From: Solirubrobacter sp963848475
GTDB lineage: Bacteria > Actinomycetota > Thermoleophilia > Solirubrobacterales > Solirubrobacteraceae
DNA length: 64,000 nt
NCBI GenBank assembly: GCA_963848475.1
Contig: CAWKDW010000014.1
Location: 682,001-746,000 of the forward strand
Direction of reading: 5' to 3'
Shown: piece after piece, positions 42,794 through 52,000 of the stretch
Position numbering within the stretch: the first letter of the stretch is position 1
Layout of the letters: the number at the start of each line of letters is the position of its first letter
Notes under the pieces: model-generated
Database searches by the model: none
What the model was told of the DNA's origin: nothing
Seen by the model: the letters and a program-made list of their open reading frames with translations, nothing else
Program-made: the position numbers and the translations under genes

Positions 42794-44104
42794 TCACTTG
42801 AGCCCGGCCAGCTCCTCGTAGAGCGCCGACGCGGCGCGCTGGCCCTGCTCGAGCGCGACGAGGCGATAGGACTCGTCGGGTGCGTGCAGCGCGTCGTCGG
42901 GCAGCGAGAAGCCGGACACGATCGCCGGGATTCCGCGCTCGGCGAACGCGGCCAGGATCGGCAGCGTGCCGCCGCTGCGCACCAGCGCCGGCTCGCGGCC
43001 GCAGGCCTTCGTCAGCGCGCGTCGCGCGGCCTGCAGGACCGGCGAGTCGGGATCGAACGCGGCCGGCTCGGCGCGGTCGGCGCTGAAGATCAGCTCGGCC
43101 CCGTCCGGCAGCGCGTCGCGCAGCAGCGCCTCGAGGTTGCGGGCGATCACCTCGGACCGCTGGCCGCCGACGAGCCGCACCGACAGATCCGCCGACGCGA
43201 CGGGCACGACGATCGTGCGCGCCTGCCCACCTTCGATGCGGTGGACGTCGAGCGACGGCTCGGCCGTCGTGCGGACGTAGAACTCGGCCGCGGCGGTGGG
43301 ATCGGAGGGGCGCGCGCCGACCTGGGCGAGTTCGCCGCCGCCGTCGGGCAGCGTCGCCCAGCTCTCGATCTCGGCCGTCGTGGGCGCCTTGACGCCGGCA
43401 CGAAGCGGCTCGGGCAGGCGCCCGTCGGTGCCGGGCAGGACCGCCGCCAGCGCCCGGTGCAGGGCGTGGAACGCGTTCAGCGCCGCGCCGCCGTACATCC
43501 CGGAGTGCGCCGTCTGGGTGCCGGTGTGGATCTCGACGTGCGCGAAGACCATCCCGCGCGTCGCGAGCGTCAGCGCAGGGGTCTCCGCGTCGACCATCCC
43601 GCTGTCGAAGACGATCACGGCGTCGGCGCCGCGCGTGTCGGCCCGCACCCAGTCGCCGACGTCGTCGGAGCCCGTCTCCTCCGCGCCTTCGATCAGCACG
43701 CGGATGTTGACCGGCAGGTCGGCGGTCGAGGCGAGCTTGCACGCGACGTGCAGCAGCGGCAGGAAGTTGCCCTTGTCGTCGGTCGCGCCACGGGCGTAGA
43801 TGCGGCCGTCGCGGATCGTCGGCTCGAAGGGCGGCGTCGTCCAGGCCTCGAGATCACCCGGGTCCTGTACGTCGTAGTGCCCGTAGATCATCACCGTCTT
43901 GGCGTTCTTGCGCGGCGAGCGCAGCTCGCCGACGACGAGCGGCGCGCCGCCTGGGGTGGGGACGAGCTCGGCCGTCCCGCCGGCGCGGCGGATCCGGACG
44001 GCGGCCCACTCCGCGGCATGGCGCAGCGACGCCTCGTCGCGCGCGCCGGCCGAGATCGACGGGATCTGCAGCCAGTCGAGTGTTTCGGCTAGAAGATCAG
44101 CCAT
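42794..44104 (-). CDS. M20-family metallopeptidase (dipeptidase)
   Basis: Zinc dipeptidase of 436 residues. Metal-ligand motifs are visible: IYGHYDVQDP (His, general base region), ARGATDDKGNFL (bridging Asp), IEGAEETGSDDV (catalytic and ligand Glu) and VIVFDSGMVD. The lid dimerisation domain lies at about 190-350. This is the M20 ArgE/DapE/CNDP-like set that cleaves dipeptides. The start overlaps the biotin carboxylase stop by 8 bp, so they form an operon, although a metabolic link is not obvious. Frame intact. Confidence 0.92.
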   Translation of the reverse strand: MADLLAETLDWLQIPSISAGARDEASLRHAAEWAAVRIRRAGGTAELVPTPGGAPLVVGELRSPRKNAKTVMIYGHYDVQDPGDLEAWTTPPFEPTIRDGRIYARGATDDKGNFLPLLHVACKLASTADLPVNIRVLIEGAEETGSDDVGDWVRADTRGADAVIVFDSGMVDAETPALTLATRGMVFAHVEIHTGTQTAHSGMYGGAALNAFHALHRALAAVLPGTDGRLPEPLRAGVKAPTTAEIESWATLPDGGGELAQVGARPSDPTAAAEFYVRTTAEPSLDVHRIEGGQARTIVVPVASADLSVRLVGGQRSEVIARNLEALLRDALPDGAELIFSADRAEPAAFDPDSPVLQAARRALTKACGREPALVRSGGTLPILAAFAERGIPAIVSGFSLPDDALHAPDESYRLVALEQGQRAASALYEELAGLK

Positions 44105-45865
44105 CCGTGATCACCGCCAGCGTGTCGCCGGCCGTCACCGAGTCGCCCTCGGAGATCGGAAGTTCGGCGATCTTGCCGGCCTTGTGCGCGGTGATCTCGT
44201 TCTCCATCTTCATCGCCTCGATGATGCACACGAGCGCCCCCTCCTCGACGTTCGAACCCTGCTCGACCAGCACCTTGAACACGTTGCCCTGCATCGGTGA
44301 GGCGAGCGTGTCGCCGCCACCGGCGCTGCCCCCGCGCTTGCGCTCACGGCGTGGGGTGGCCTTGGCCGCGGCCGCGGGCACGACGGCGCCCGACGCCGGG
44401 GGCTCGCCGTGGACGGTGACCTCGAAGCGTTTGCCGGCGACCTCGACCACGTAGTCGCGGGCGACCGTCTCGCCCTCGTCCTCCGGCGGCGCGGCCCCGT
44501 CCCGCCCGCCCGCGAGCGCCTTGAGCCATGTCTTGTCCTCGATCAGGTCGCGGCAGGTCTGCGCCTGGGCCCACTGCTCTGAGGCCATGATCGCCTTGTG
44601 GAACGGGATCAGGGTCTTGACACCGTCGAGCTCGAACTCCTCGAGCGCCCGCGCCATCCGCCGCGTCGCGCGTTCGCGATCGGCGTCCCAGACGATCAGC
44701 TTGGCGATCATCGGGTCATACAACGGCGTGATCTCCGAACCGCCGATCACGCCCGAGTCGACCCGGATGCCCGGCCCGGACGGCTCGCGATAGTGCGAGA
44801 TCGTCCCGGGAGCCGGAGCGAAGTTCCGGCTCGCGTCCTCGGCGTTGATGCGGCACTCGATCGCGTGCCCATGCCAGCGGATGTCGTCCTGCCCGAAACT
44901 CAAGGGCTCGCCGGCGGCGACGAGGATCTGCTCGCGCACGATGTCGACGCCGGTGACCGCCTCGGTCACGCAGTGCTCGACCTGCACCCGGGTGTTCATC
45001 TCCAAGAAGAAATACTCGCCCTCAGGGGAGAGCAGCCCCTCGATCGTGCCCGCGCCGCGATAGTCGACCGCGCGCGCCGCCTCGACCGCGATCTCGCCGA
45101 TCCGCGCCCTCAGCTCGGCATCCACCAGCGGCGCCGGGGACTCCTCGATCAGCTTCTGATGGCGGCGCTGGATCGAGCAGTCGCGCTCGCCCAGGTGCAC
45201 CACGTTGCCGTGCCCGTCGGCCAGGACCTGCACCTCGACATGGCGCGGGTCCGGCAGATAGCGCTCCAGGTAGACCGTCGCGTCACTGAAGAACTTCTCC
45301 CCCTCGCGCGCCGCGCCCTCGAACGCGTCCGGGAGCTTGTCCGCGCTCAGAGCGCGACGCGGAAGCCCTTGCCGCCGCCACCGCCCGCGGCCTTGACCGC
45401 GATCGGGTAGCCGATCTCCTCCGCGATCTCCCCGGCGGCCTCGATCGTCTCCACCGGCTCGGTCGTGCCCGGCACGATCGGCACGCCCGCGGCCTGCATC
45501 AACTCGCGCGCCTTGGTCTTCGATCCCATCGCGTCGATCGCCGACGCCGGCGGCCCGATGAACACCACGCCCGCCTCTTCCAGGCGCTTGGCGAACGCGG
45601 CGTTCTCGGCCAAGAAGCCGTAGCCCGGATGGACGGCCTCGGCGCCCGAGCGCTCGATGACCTCCATCAGCCGCTCGACGTTGAGATAGGACTCCGCGGC
45701 AGGCCCGGGGCCCAGCAGGTAGGCCTCGGTCGCGCGTTTGACGTGCTGTGCGTCGCGGTCGGCCTCCGAGTACACGGCGACAGACTCAATCCCGAGCTCA
45801 TCGAGCGCGCGGATGACACGAATCGCGATCTCGCCACGGTTGGCGACCAGGACCCTTGTAAACAT
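44097..45865 (-). CDS. Acyl-CoA carboxylase alpha subunit (biotin carboxylase + BCCP), frameshifted near 45350
   Basis: Carboxylates its own biotin and feeds acetyl- or propionyl-CoA carboxylation. About 589 residues. Biotin-carboxylase domain: VLVANRGEIAIRVIRA, ATP-grasp KAAGGGGGKGFR, HVEVQVLADGHGNVVHLGERDCSIQRRHQK, FLEMNTRVQVEHCVTE; then a linker and a biotinyl domain with EAMKMENEI carrying the biotin Lys. One indel after GGGGKGFRVA separates 45347-45865 from the rest. It corresponds to actinobacterial AccA-type alpha subunits. Partners in the window are the epsilon subunit (46622) and carboxyltransferase (50337). Confidence 0.94.
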
Positions 45866-45876
45866 CAGGGCGCGCC

Positions 45877-46464
45877 ATGCTATCCGCCCGCCTGATCCTC
45901 GTCCGTCACGGACAGTCGACCTACAACGCCAAGGCCTGCCTCCAAGGCCAGGCCGATCCGCCGCTCTCGGACGCCGGACGGCGGGAGGCCGAGCAGTTGC
46001 GGCCCGCGCTCGCCCGCTTCCCGGATGACCGCGTCGTCACCAGCGACCTGATCCGAGCCCGCGAGACCGCTGCCCTGCTCGGCTACCCCGACGCCCGCAC
46101 CGATCCGCGCTGGCGTGAGATCGACGTCGGCTCATGGTCCGGACGGCCCTTGACCGACTTCGGGACCGGAACCGAATACGCCTGGCGCGGCGGTCCGCTG
46201 CACGCGCCCGACGGTGAGGGGTGGGAGGACCTTCAGGCGCGCGTCGGCGGCGCCGTCGACGAGTTGCTCGCCGCCGGCGGAAGCTGGCTCGTGGTCTGTC
46301 ACGGCGGCGTCATCCGCGCCGCGCTCTCGCACATCACGGGTGCCGATGCGACGCGCGTCGCAGGCCCCGGGAACGCGAGCGTGACGGTCATCCGAGGAGG
46401 CGATCCAGCACGCCTGGAGGCCTACGCCTGGACCCCCGCGCAGCACGTGCTGTCAGGTTCATGA
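45877..46464 (+). CDS. Histidine phosphatase (phosphoglycerate mutase-like)
   Basis: Branch-1 histidine phosphatase of 195 residues. Catalytic RHG is in LVRHGQSTYNAK; the second His is in VVCHGGVIRAALSH; the acid-donor region DPRWREIDVGSWSGRP matches GpmB/CobC-type phosphatases. The substrate may be a sugar phosphate or cobalamin precursor. It is divergent from the carboxylase alpha subunit with an 11-bp gap. Frame intact. Confidence 0.9.
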   Translation: MLSARLILVRHGQSTYNAKACLQGQADPPLSDAGRREAEQLRPALARFPDDRVVTSDLIRARETAALLGYPDARTDPRWREIDVGSWSGRPLTDFGTGTEYAWRGGPLHAPDGEGWEDLQARVGGAVDELLAAGGSWLVVCHGGVIRAALSHITGADATRVAGPGNASVTVIRGGDPARLEAYAWTPAQHVLSGS

Positions 46465-46552
46465 CGCGACCCGGATAGAGCGCAAGTTCCGCTCCATCGC
46501 ACCGTTTGAGCCCGTATCGCCGCTCGCATCCTGGGGCGTTTGCAGAGCGGCG

Positions 46553-46572
46553 GCTGAGCGAGATCGCTCAGC
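46553..46572. terminator. Perfect hairpin between two convergent genes
   Basis: GCTGAGCGA (46553-46561) and TCGCTCAGC (46564-46572) pair perfectly, forming an 8-bp stem with an AGAT tetraloop. It lies in the 157-bp convergent gap between the phosphatase and epsilon-subunit genes. No T tract follows on either strand, so it may act as a rho-assisted or bidirectional terminator. I see nothing else in this gap. Confidence 0.5.
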
Positions 46573-46621
46573 TCGAGTGGGAACCGGCCGGCCGGCACAA
46601 TGGGGCCGCCGTGTCGGTCGG

Positions 46622-46825
46622 TTACCCCACCCAGGGCTCACGTGCCGGAGCGCGCTCGACGCTCTCCAGCCTTGCGGCGGCGACCCACGGGCCGGGTCCC
46701 GTCTCGACCGCGACCGGCGGCGGCGCGGTGTCGCGCAGGAACTGCTCGATCGCGGCGATCACGGCGGCCGCCTCCTCGGGCGAAGCGCTGCTGCCGTGGA
46801 GCTCGAGGCGAGGGCGGCGGTTCAT
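46622..46825 (-). CDS. accE: Acyl-CoA carboxylase epsilon subunit
   Basis: Small protein of 67 residues with the epsilon pattern: a short N-terminal strand (RPRLELHGSS), then SPEEAAAVIAAIEQFLRD helix and a C-terminal WVAAARLESVERAP segment. These subunits stabilise the AccA/AccD complex in actinobacteria. Alpha and beta subunits are encoded at 44097 and 50337, which supports the call. It follows phoD by 39 bp on the same strand. Sequence conservation in the family is low, so context carries weight. Confidence 0.8.
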   Translation of the reverse strand: MNRRPRLELHGSSASPEEAAAVIAAIEQFLRDTAPPPVAVETGPGPWVAAARLESVERAPAREPWVG

Positions 46826-46864
46826 GCGCCCGAGACTATCGCCACCCCCGCTCGTCCGGATTCA

Positions 46865-48463
46865 CTAGGCGGGAGGCCCGTTGACGCCCTTGATCGAGGT
46901 CTGACCGCGGGCGACGCTGTAGGTGAAGCCGGCGGTCGGCAGGCGTTCGCGTGAGCGCTTCTTGATCGTCTTCACACGCTGGAAGGTGACGTCCAACTTG
47001 TCCTTGGTCGCCACGGCCACGCCGTAGCCGTGGTGGTCGAAGTCCGCCTGGTCGACCCAGGGGTTGAGGGCGCGCAGGGTGTCCACGATCGCCGGCGGCG
47101 TGTTCGGGTTGGCGTCGTTGCCCTTGAGGACCTGGCCGCCGCCGATCGGCAGGTCGGTCTCGCCGAAGGACTGCGAGGTGATCGAGCCGCCCACGAACTC
47201 GAGCGCGACGGACTCGCCACGGCTCTTCTGGGTGCGCACGTCGCCGGCGATGAACGTGTGGATGTCGCCGGTGACGAACACGACGTCCTTGATGCCCGCG
47301 GCCTTGATGTGCCCGAGCAGTTCCTCGCGCTCGGTCACGTAGCCCTGCCAGGAGTCGAAGCCGTAGTAGGAGCCGCCGGTGACCTCGGCGTTCATCATCA
47401 TCACCTCGTTCCCGACGACCTTCCAGGCGGCGTCGGAGCTCGCGAGGCGCCGCTTGGCCCACGCCATCTGCGAGCGGCCGAGGAAGGTGCGCGGCGCGTC
47501 GAGCTCCGCGCACGGCGGGACGGTCGCGTCGCCGCAGGGCTGGTCGTCGCGGTACTGGCGCTGGTCGAGCATCACCAGGTCGACGTTGGCGCCGAAGCGC
47601 AGCGCGCGGTAGATGCGGCTCTTGCCGGACTGGAAGAACGGCATCGCCTCGAAGAACGCCTTGTAGCCGGCCGCCTTGCGCGCGGCGCTGTAGTGCTTGG
47701 CCGGGTCCAGGCCACCGCCGGGTGCGTGGCCCGCGTAGTTGTCCTGCACCTCGTGGTCGTCCCAGGTGGCGACCATCGGGAACTTCGCGTGCAGGTCGCG
47801 CAGGGCCTTGTCGGAGCGGTAGAGCGCGTACTTGTCGCGGTAGTCGGCGAGCGTGACGGCCTCGCGCACGATCGACCGGTTGGCGCGGTTGGCCTTGCCG
47901 ATCTTGTCGTCGCGCACGCCCGTCTTGCCCTTGGCGTGGTAGCTCTCGCCGTAGATGTAGTCGCCGAGGCAGACGACGAAGTCCAGGTCCTCGCGCTGAA
48001 GCAGTTCGTAGGCGTTGTAGTAGCCGTGCGTGTAGTCGGCGCAGGAGAAGAAGCCGAAGCGCACGGTCTCGTTCGAATCGGCCGGCAGCGCGGTTTGAAA
48101 GCGGCCGATGGGCGAGTGCGAGGACTTGGTCTCGAAGCGGTAGTAGTAGCGCTCATGGGCGTCCAGGCCCTTGATCCGGGCCTTGACCGAGTAGCCCTTG
48201 GCGGCGCTGGTCGTGATCGAGCGGGAGGCGACGACGCGCCGGAACGCCGCGTCGCGCGCCACCTCCAGCCGAACCGAGCCCTTCCCCTCCGCGTCGTCGA
48301 GGACCGTGAGCAGCGTCGCGCCGTCGGGGGTGGGATCGCCGGAGAGCACCCCCTGGCGGAACTTCCCTTCGCGCAGTGCGGCGGCGCGCGCCGCGGCGGG
48401 GGGAAGCAGCAGAACGGCTGCTCCGGTCGCAGAGTGCCCGATCAACTGCCGGCGGGTCAGCAT
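46865..48463 (-). CDS. phoD: Alkaline phosphatase PhoD, Tat-exported
   Basis: Secreted phosphodiesterase/phosphatase of 532 residues for phosphate scavenging. The Tat signal is MLTRRQLIGHSATGAAVLLL (twin Arg at 4-5). The PhoD N domain is followed by the catalytic metallophosphatase domain with FFSCADYTHGYYNAY, VCLGDYIYGE, ATWDDHEVQDNY, MLDQRQYRDDQP and VFVTGDIHTFIAGDV, which hold the metal-binding residues. Start ATG 48463 begins the Tat peptide; longer upstream readings are not supported. Frame intact. Confidence 0.94.
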   Translation of the reverse strand: MLTRRQLIGHSATGAAVLLLPPAAARAAALREGKFRQGVLSGDPTPDGATLLTVLDDAEGKGSVRLEVARDAAFRRVVASRSITTSAAKGYSVKARIKGLDAHERYYYRFETKSSHSPIGRFQTALPADSNETVRFGFFSCADYTHGYYNAYELLQREDLDFVVCLGDYIYGESYHAKGKTGVRDDKIGKANRANRSIVREAVTLADYRDKYALYRSDKALRDLHAKFPMVATWDDHEVQDNYAGHAPGGGLDPAKHYSAARKAAGYKAFFEAMPFFQSGKSRIYRALRFGANVDLVMLDQRQYRDDQPCGDATVPPCAELDAPRTFLGRSQMAWAKRRLASSDAAWKVVGNEVMMMNAEVTGGSYYGFDSWQGYVTEREELLGHIKAAGIKDVVFVTGDIHTFIAGDVRTQKSRGESVALEFVGGSITSQSFGETDLPIGGGQVLKGNDANPNTPPAIVDTLRALNPWVDQADFDHHGYGVAVATKDKLDVTFQRVKTIKKRSRERLPTAGFTYSVARGQTSIKGVNGPPA

Positions 48464-48507
48464 GCGGGCGAGCCTACAGCCGCTCGCGCGGCGCGACCAC
48501 CGGTTGG

Positions 48508-48797
48508 TTACGTGACGGGAACCTCGCTCCGGGTCAGCATCGCGTCGGCCAGATACTCCGCGTCGCGGGCGATCCCCGCGATGGTGCGTGGCGGGGTCGA
48601 AACCGGGGGCGTCGACCCAGGCCCAGTCGCTGCGGAAGCCGGTCGCCCAGACGATCGTGCTGATCTCCGCGGTGTCGAGCGTGCCCGAGCCGTCGTCCGC
48701 CGGCTCCCAGACGGCGCGGCAGCGCGGCTCGTCGGGTGCCTCGATCCGGTGCTTGGCGATGTAGTGGTTGGCCTCCTTGCGGGCGGCCAGCCCCTGG
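48508..48797 (-). pseudogene. C-terminal remnant of a flavoprotein monooxygenase
   Basis: Reads GLAARKEANHYIAKHRIEAPDEPRC, then STIVWATGFRSDWAWVDAPGFDP and, after a frameshift near 48590, GIARDAEYLADAMLTRSEVPVT to TAA 48508-48510. The ATGFR motif is the conserved C-terminal block of FAD/NAD(P)-dependent monooxygenases. The 300 or more N-terminal residues, including both Rossmann motifs, are absent. At about 48797 it joins directly to the start of a response regulator. It is not expected to be functional. Confidence 0.7.
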
Positions 48798-48929
48798 CTC
48801 GGACACCGCCTCGAGCACGCGGTCGGCGCTCGCGACGGTCGCCGCGACCGCGACCCCCGCATCCTCGAGCAGCCGTGCGAGGCCCGCGCTGAGCAGCACC
48901 TCGTCATCGGCCAGGAGCACCCGAAGCAT
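48798..48929 (-). pseudogene. N-terminal remnant of a response regulator
   Basis: About 45 residues from ATG 48929: LRVLLADDEVLLSAGLARLLEDAG, VAATVASADRVLEAV, which is the first part of a NarL/LuxR-type receiver domain (acidic ADDE present, phosphoacceptor Asp and HTH missing). The sequence stops matching at about 48797, where the flavoprotein remnant begins. A deletion or assembly join between two unrelated genes explains the pair. Confidence 0.7.
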
Positions 48930-48995
48930 GCGTGCATCTTGCCGGGTGTAGTCATGTCCACCCCTTGGTGGACCGCAATCTCATGGAGGCGACGC

Positions 48996-50333
48996 ATGCT
49001 GGAGGAGATGTCCAGACTTCTTCGACTCGTCTCGGCGGCGACCGCGGTCGCCGCCCTCGCGGCGCCCGCCGCCGCCTCCGCGGCGTGGACGGCGCCCGCC
49101 GGCGTCGGCGCCGCCAACGACGCCAACCCCACCGCGCAGGGCGCGTTCGGCGGCAGCGTCCTGACCGGCTGGCTGAGCCCGACCATCTCGCTGTCCAAGC
49201 ACCTCGGCACGCCCGCCCCGATCACCGCCGCCGATCCCTTCGAGAAGGCGTGGGCCGCGAGCATGGACAGGGACGGCAACGCGATCGTCCTGACCGTTCG
49301 CAAGCACAAGCCGCTCCAGCGCGTCCGCGCGATCATGGTCGGCGCCAACGGCACGCGCACCGCGACCCGCACGATCTCCGACAACCAGCACTCGGCCGGT
49401 GGCCCGGTGATCTCCGTCGCACCCGACGGGACCGCGGTGGCGGCCTGGGCGTGGCACGACACCGCGGGCTGGCGCGCGCAGGCGGCGATCCGCCGGCCGG
49501 GCCAGTTGCGCTTCGACCGCCCGCAGACGCTCTCGCCGCCCGCCCCGTCGGTCGGCAAGAGCCATCCGCGGCCGCGCTATGAGGTCGCGGCCGGCAACGG
49601 CGGTCGCGCGATCCTGACCTGGCAGCTGTTCGCCGGCACCGAGGAGTCGCCGCTGCACGTCCTCACCGCCGGGACCGATGGCGTCTTCGGCGCCGATCAG
49701 GAGCTCGCCGGCGCGGGCGGCCTCGCCGACGTCGCACTTGCCGTGTCGCCCACGGGCGCCGTCCAGCTCGCCTACCTCGACGAGCACTTCAATGGCAACG
49801 GCAGCCCGTCGAGCCTGCATGTCGCCCAGGGCACCGTCGGCGCCCCGCTCTCGGCGCCCGCGGTCCTCTCGACCGGCGGCAAGGGCATCAGCTCCGGCTC
49901 ACAGCTCGCCACGGCCTTCTCGGCCGACGGCAGCGCCACCGTCGCCTGGGCCAAGCCCGGCCCGCGCTACGAGGAAGGTGGCGCACTCGAGGTCTTCACC
50001 CGCACCGCGGACGGCAGCTTCGGCGGGGCGCAGACGATCGCGCAGAACGCGGAGGGCGTCGTCCTCGCCACCGGCCCCGGCGCGTCCGGCGCGCTGGCGT
50101 GGATGCAGGAGATCCAGCACACGAACGCGGTCAGCTACACGATCCACGCCGCGACGCGCCCGCAGGCCGGCGGTCCGTTCGGCCCCGAGTCGACGATCTC
50201 GGACGCGAGCATCAACGGGCTCTGGCCCTCGATCGCGATGACCCCGACCGGCGACGCGATCGCCGCCTGGGTCACCAACACCGACGGCAGCGGAGGCGGC
50301 GAGCCCGCCGCCTCCATCCATGCCGCGGACTAG
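48996..50333 (+). CDS. Secreted protein of unknown function with repeated beta-strand units
   Basis: Exported protein of 445 residues. The signal peptide is LLRLVSAATAVAALAAPAAASA. The mature part consists of recurring stretches such as PVISVAPDGTAVAAWAWHD, VALAVSPTGAVQLAYLDE, ATAFSADGSATVAWAKPG and SIAMTPTGDAIAAWVTN, about 50-70 residues apart, suggesting a beta-propeller. ATG 48996 is chosen because GGAGG lies 6 nt upstream; ATG 49008 is too close to its GGAGGAG. No enzymatic motif is recognised. Frame intact. Confidence 0.82.
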   Translation: MLEEMSRLLRLVSAATAVAALAAPAAASAAWTAPAGVGAANDANPTAQGAFGGSVLTGWLSPTISLSKHLGTPAPITAADPFEKAWAASMDRDGNAIVLTVRKHKPLQRVRAIMVGANGTRTATRTISDNQHSAGGPVISVAPDGTAVAAWAWHDTAGWRAQAAIRRPGQLRFDRPQTLSPPAPSVGKSHPRPRYEVAAGNGGRAILTWQLFAGTEESPLHVLTAGTDGVFGADQELAGAGGLADVALAVSPTGAVQLAYLDEHFNGNGSPSSLHVAQGTVGAPLSAPAVLSTGGKGISSGSQLATAFSADGSATVAWAKPGPRYEEGGALEVFTRTADGSFGGAQTIAQNAEGVVLATGPGASGALAWMQEIQHTNAVSYTIHAATRPQAGGPFGPESTISDASINGLWPSIAMTPTGDAIAAWVTNTDGSGGGEPAASIHAAD

Positions 50334-50336
50334 AAG

Positions 50337-51905
50337 CTAGAGCGGGATGTTGCCGTGCTTGCGGCGCGGACCGGGCTCACGCTTGGTCAGCAGCGCCTCG
50401 AGCGCGGCAATCAGCTTCGGGCGCGTCTCGTGGGGGATGATCACGTCGTCCACGTAGCCGCGCTCGGCCGCCGTGTACGGGTTGGCGAAGCGCGCCTTGT
50501 AGTCGTCGATCAGCTTCCCGCGGCGCTCGTCGGGCGTCGGTGAGGCGGCGATGTCGCGGCGGTGGATGATGTTGACCGCGCCCTCGGGTCCCATCACGGC
50601 GATCTCCGCCGTCGGCCAGGCGAAGTTGAAGTCCGACGCGAGGTGCTTGGAGGACATGACGTCGTAGGCGCCGCCGTAGGCCTTGCGGGTGATCACGGTG
50701 AGCTTCGGGACGGTGGCCTCGGCGTAGGCGTAGAGCAGCTTGGCGCCGTGGCGGATGATCCCTCCCCACTCCTGGCTCGTGCCGGGCAGGAAGCCGGGGA
50801 CGTCGACGAGCGTCAGCAGCGGGACGTTGAACGCGTCGCAGTAGCGGACGAAGCGGGCGGCCTTGGCGCTCGCATCGATGTCGAGCACGCCGGCCATCGC
50901 CTTCGGCTGGTTGCCGACGACGCCGATCGCGTGCCCGTTGAGGCGGCTGAAGCCGACGACGATGTTCTGCGCGTAGTGCTCGTGGACCTCGAGGAACTCG
51001 CCGTCGTCGACCACGTAGCGCACGACGTCGCGGATGTCGTAGGGCTTGTTGGCGGCGTCGGGGACGACGGAGTCGAGCTCCGGGTCCATCCGGTCCGGGT
51101 CGTCGGTGGGCTGGACGCGCGGGACGGTCTCGAGGTTGTTCTGCGGCAGGAAGCTGAACAGGTAGCGCGCGTCCTCGAGGCAGGCGTCCTCGTCGTCGGC
51201 GACGAAGTGCGCGACGCCGGACTTGGTGGCGTGGCTCATCGCCCCGCCGAGCTCCTCGAAGCCGACCTCCTCGCCGGTGACCGTCTTGATCACCTCGGGG
51301 CCGGTGATGAACATGTGCGACGTCTCCTTGACCATGAACACGAAGTCCGTGATCGCGGGGGAGTAGACCGCGCCGCCCGCGCACGGGCCCATGATCAGCG
51401 AGATCTGGGGGATCACGCCGGAGCTGCGGACGTTGCGCAGGAAGACATCGCCGTAGGCGCCGAGCGAGACGACGCCCTCCTGGATCCGCGCGCCGCCGGA
51501 GTCGTTGATCCCGATCACGGGGCAGCCGATCTTGGCCGCCAGATCCATGATCTTGCACATCTTCTCGGCCATGACCTCGCCGAGCGAGCCGCCGAAGACC
51601 GTGAAGTCCTGACTGAAGACGCACACGCGGCGGCCGTCGATCGTGCCGTGGCCGGTTACGACGGCGTCGCCCCAGGGCCGGTTCTTCTGCATCTCGAAGT
51701 CCGTTGTCCGATGCCGGACATAGGTGTCGAGCTCTTGGAAGGAGCCGGGATCGAGCAGCTTCTCGATCCGCTCGCGGGCCGTGTACTTGCCCTTCGCGTG
51801 CTGCTTCTCGACCGCCTTTTCTGAGGCGTGGTCCACGACCGCGGCGCGCAGCTCCTCGAGCTGGGCGAGCCGCTCCGCGAATGTCTCCGGAGCCTTCTGG
51901 CGCAT
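50337..51905 (-). CDS. Acyl-CoA carboxylase beta subunit (carboxyltransferase; acetyl/propionyl-CoA)
   Basis: Transfers CO2 from biotin to an acyl-CoA, giving malonyl- or methylmalonyl-CoA. The 522-residue protein has both crotonase-like halves: KYTARERIEKLLDPGSF, FTVFGGSLGEVMAEKM, INDSGGARIQEGV and GPCAGGAVYSPA in the first, DVPGFLPGTSQEWGGIIRHGAK and TVITRKAYGGAYDVM in the second. The residue just after GPCAGGAVYSPAI that tunes acyl-chain choice is TD, as in many PccB proteins, hinting at propionyl-CoA. Frame intact; 3 bp convergent gap to the secreted-protein gene. Confidence 0.93.
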   Translation of the reverse strand: MRQKAPETFAERLAQLEELRAAVVDHASEKAVEKQHAKGKYTARERIEKLLDPGSFQELDTYVRHRTTDFEMQKNRPWGDAVVTGHGTIDGRRVCVFSQDFTVFGGSLGEVMAEKMCKIMDLAAKIGCPVIGINDSGGARIQEGVVSLGAYGDVFLRNVRSSGVIPQISLIMGPCAGGAVYSPAITDFVFMVKETSHMFITGPEVIKTVTGEEVGFEELGGAMSHATKSGVAHFVADDEDACLEDARYLFSFLPQNNLETVPRVQPTDDPDRMDPELDSVVPDAANKPYDIRDVVRYVVDDGEFLEVHEHYAQNIVVGFSRLNGHAIGVVGNQPKAMAGVLDIDASAKAARFVRYCDAFNVPLLTLVDVPGFLPGTSQEWGGIIRHGAKLLYAYAEATVPKLTVITRKAYGGAYDVMSSKHLASDFNFAWPTAEIAVMGPEGAVNIIHRRDIAASPTPDERRGKLIDDYKARFANPYTAAERGYVDDVIIPHETRPKLIAALEALLTKREPGPRRKHGNIPL

Positions 51906-52000
51906 AGACGGCACGACTGTATCGGTTGCCCAAAAGACTGTCCGAACGTAGGGTCGCGAGCCACGTAGGGTGCGCACGGAGGGCGACGGAGGGATCACGG

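Noticed and set aside
42467..44092. 541-codon plus-strand frame opposite the M20 peptidase
   Set aside because: Only its first ~75 codons look protein-like (small SH3-like gene); the rest mirrors the M20 coding strand.
46865..49558. An 897-codon reading extending PhoD far upstream
   Set aside because: PhoD has its own Tat signal at 48463; the upstream part crosses gene remnants and antisense of the secreted protein.
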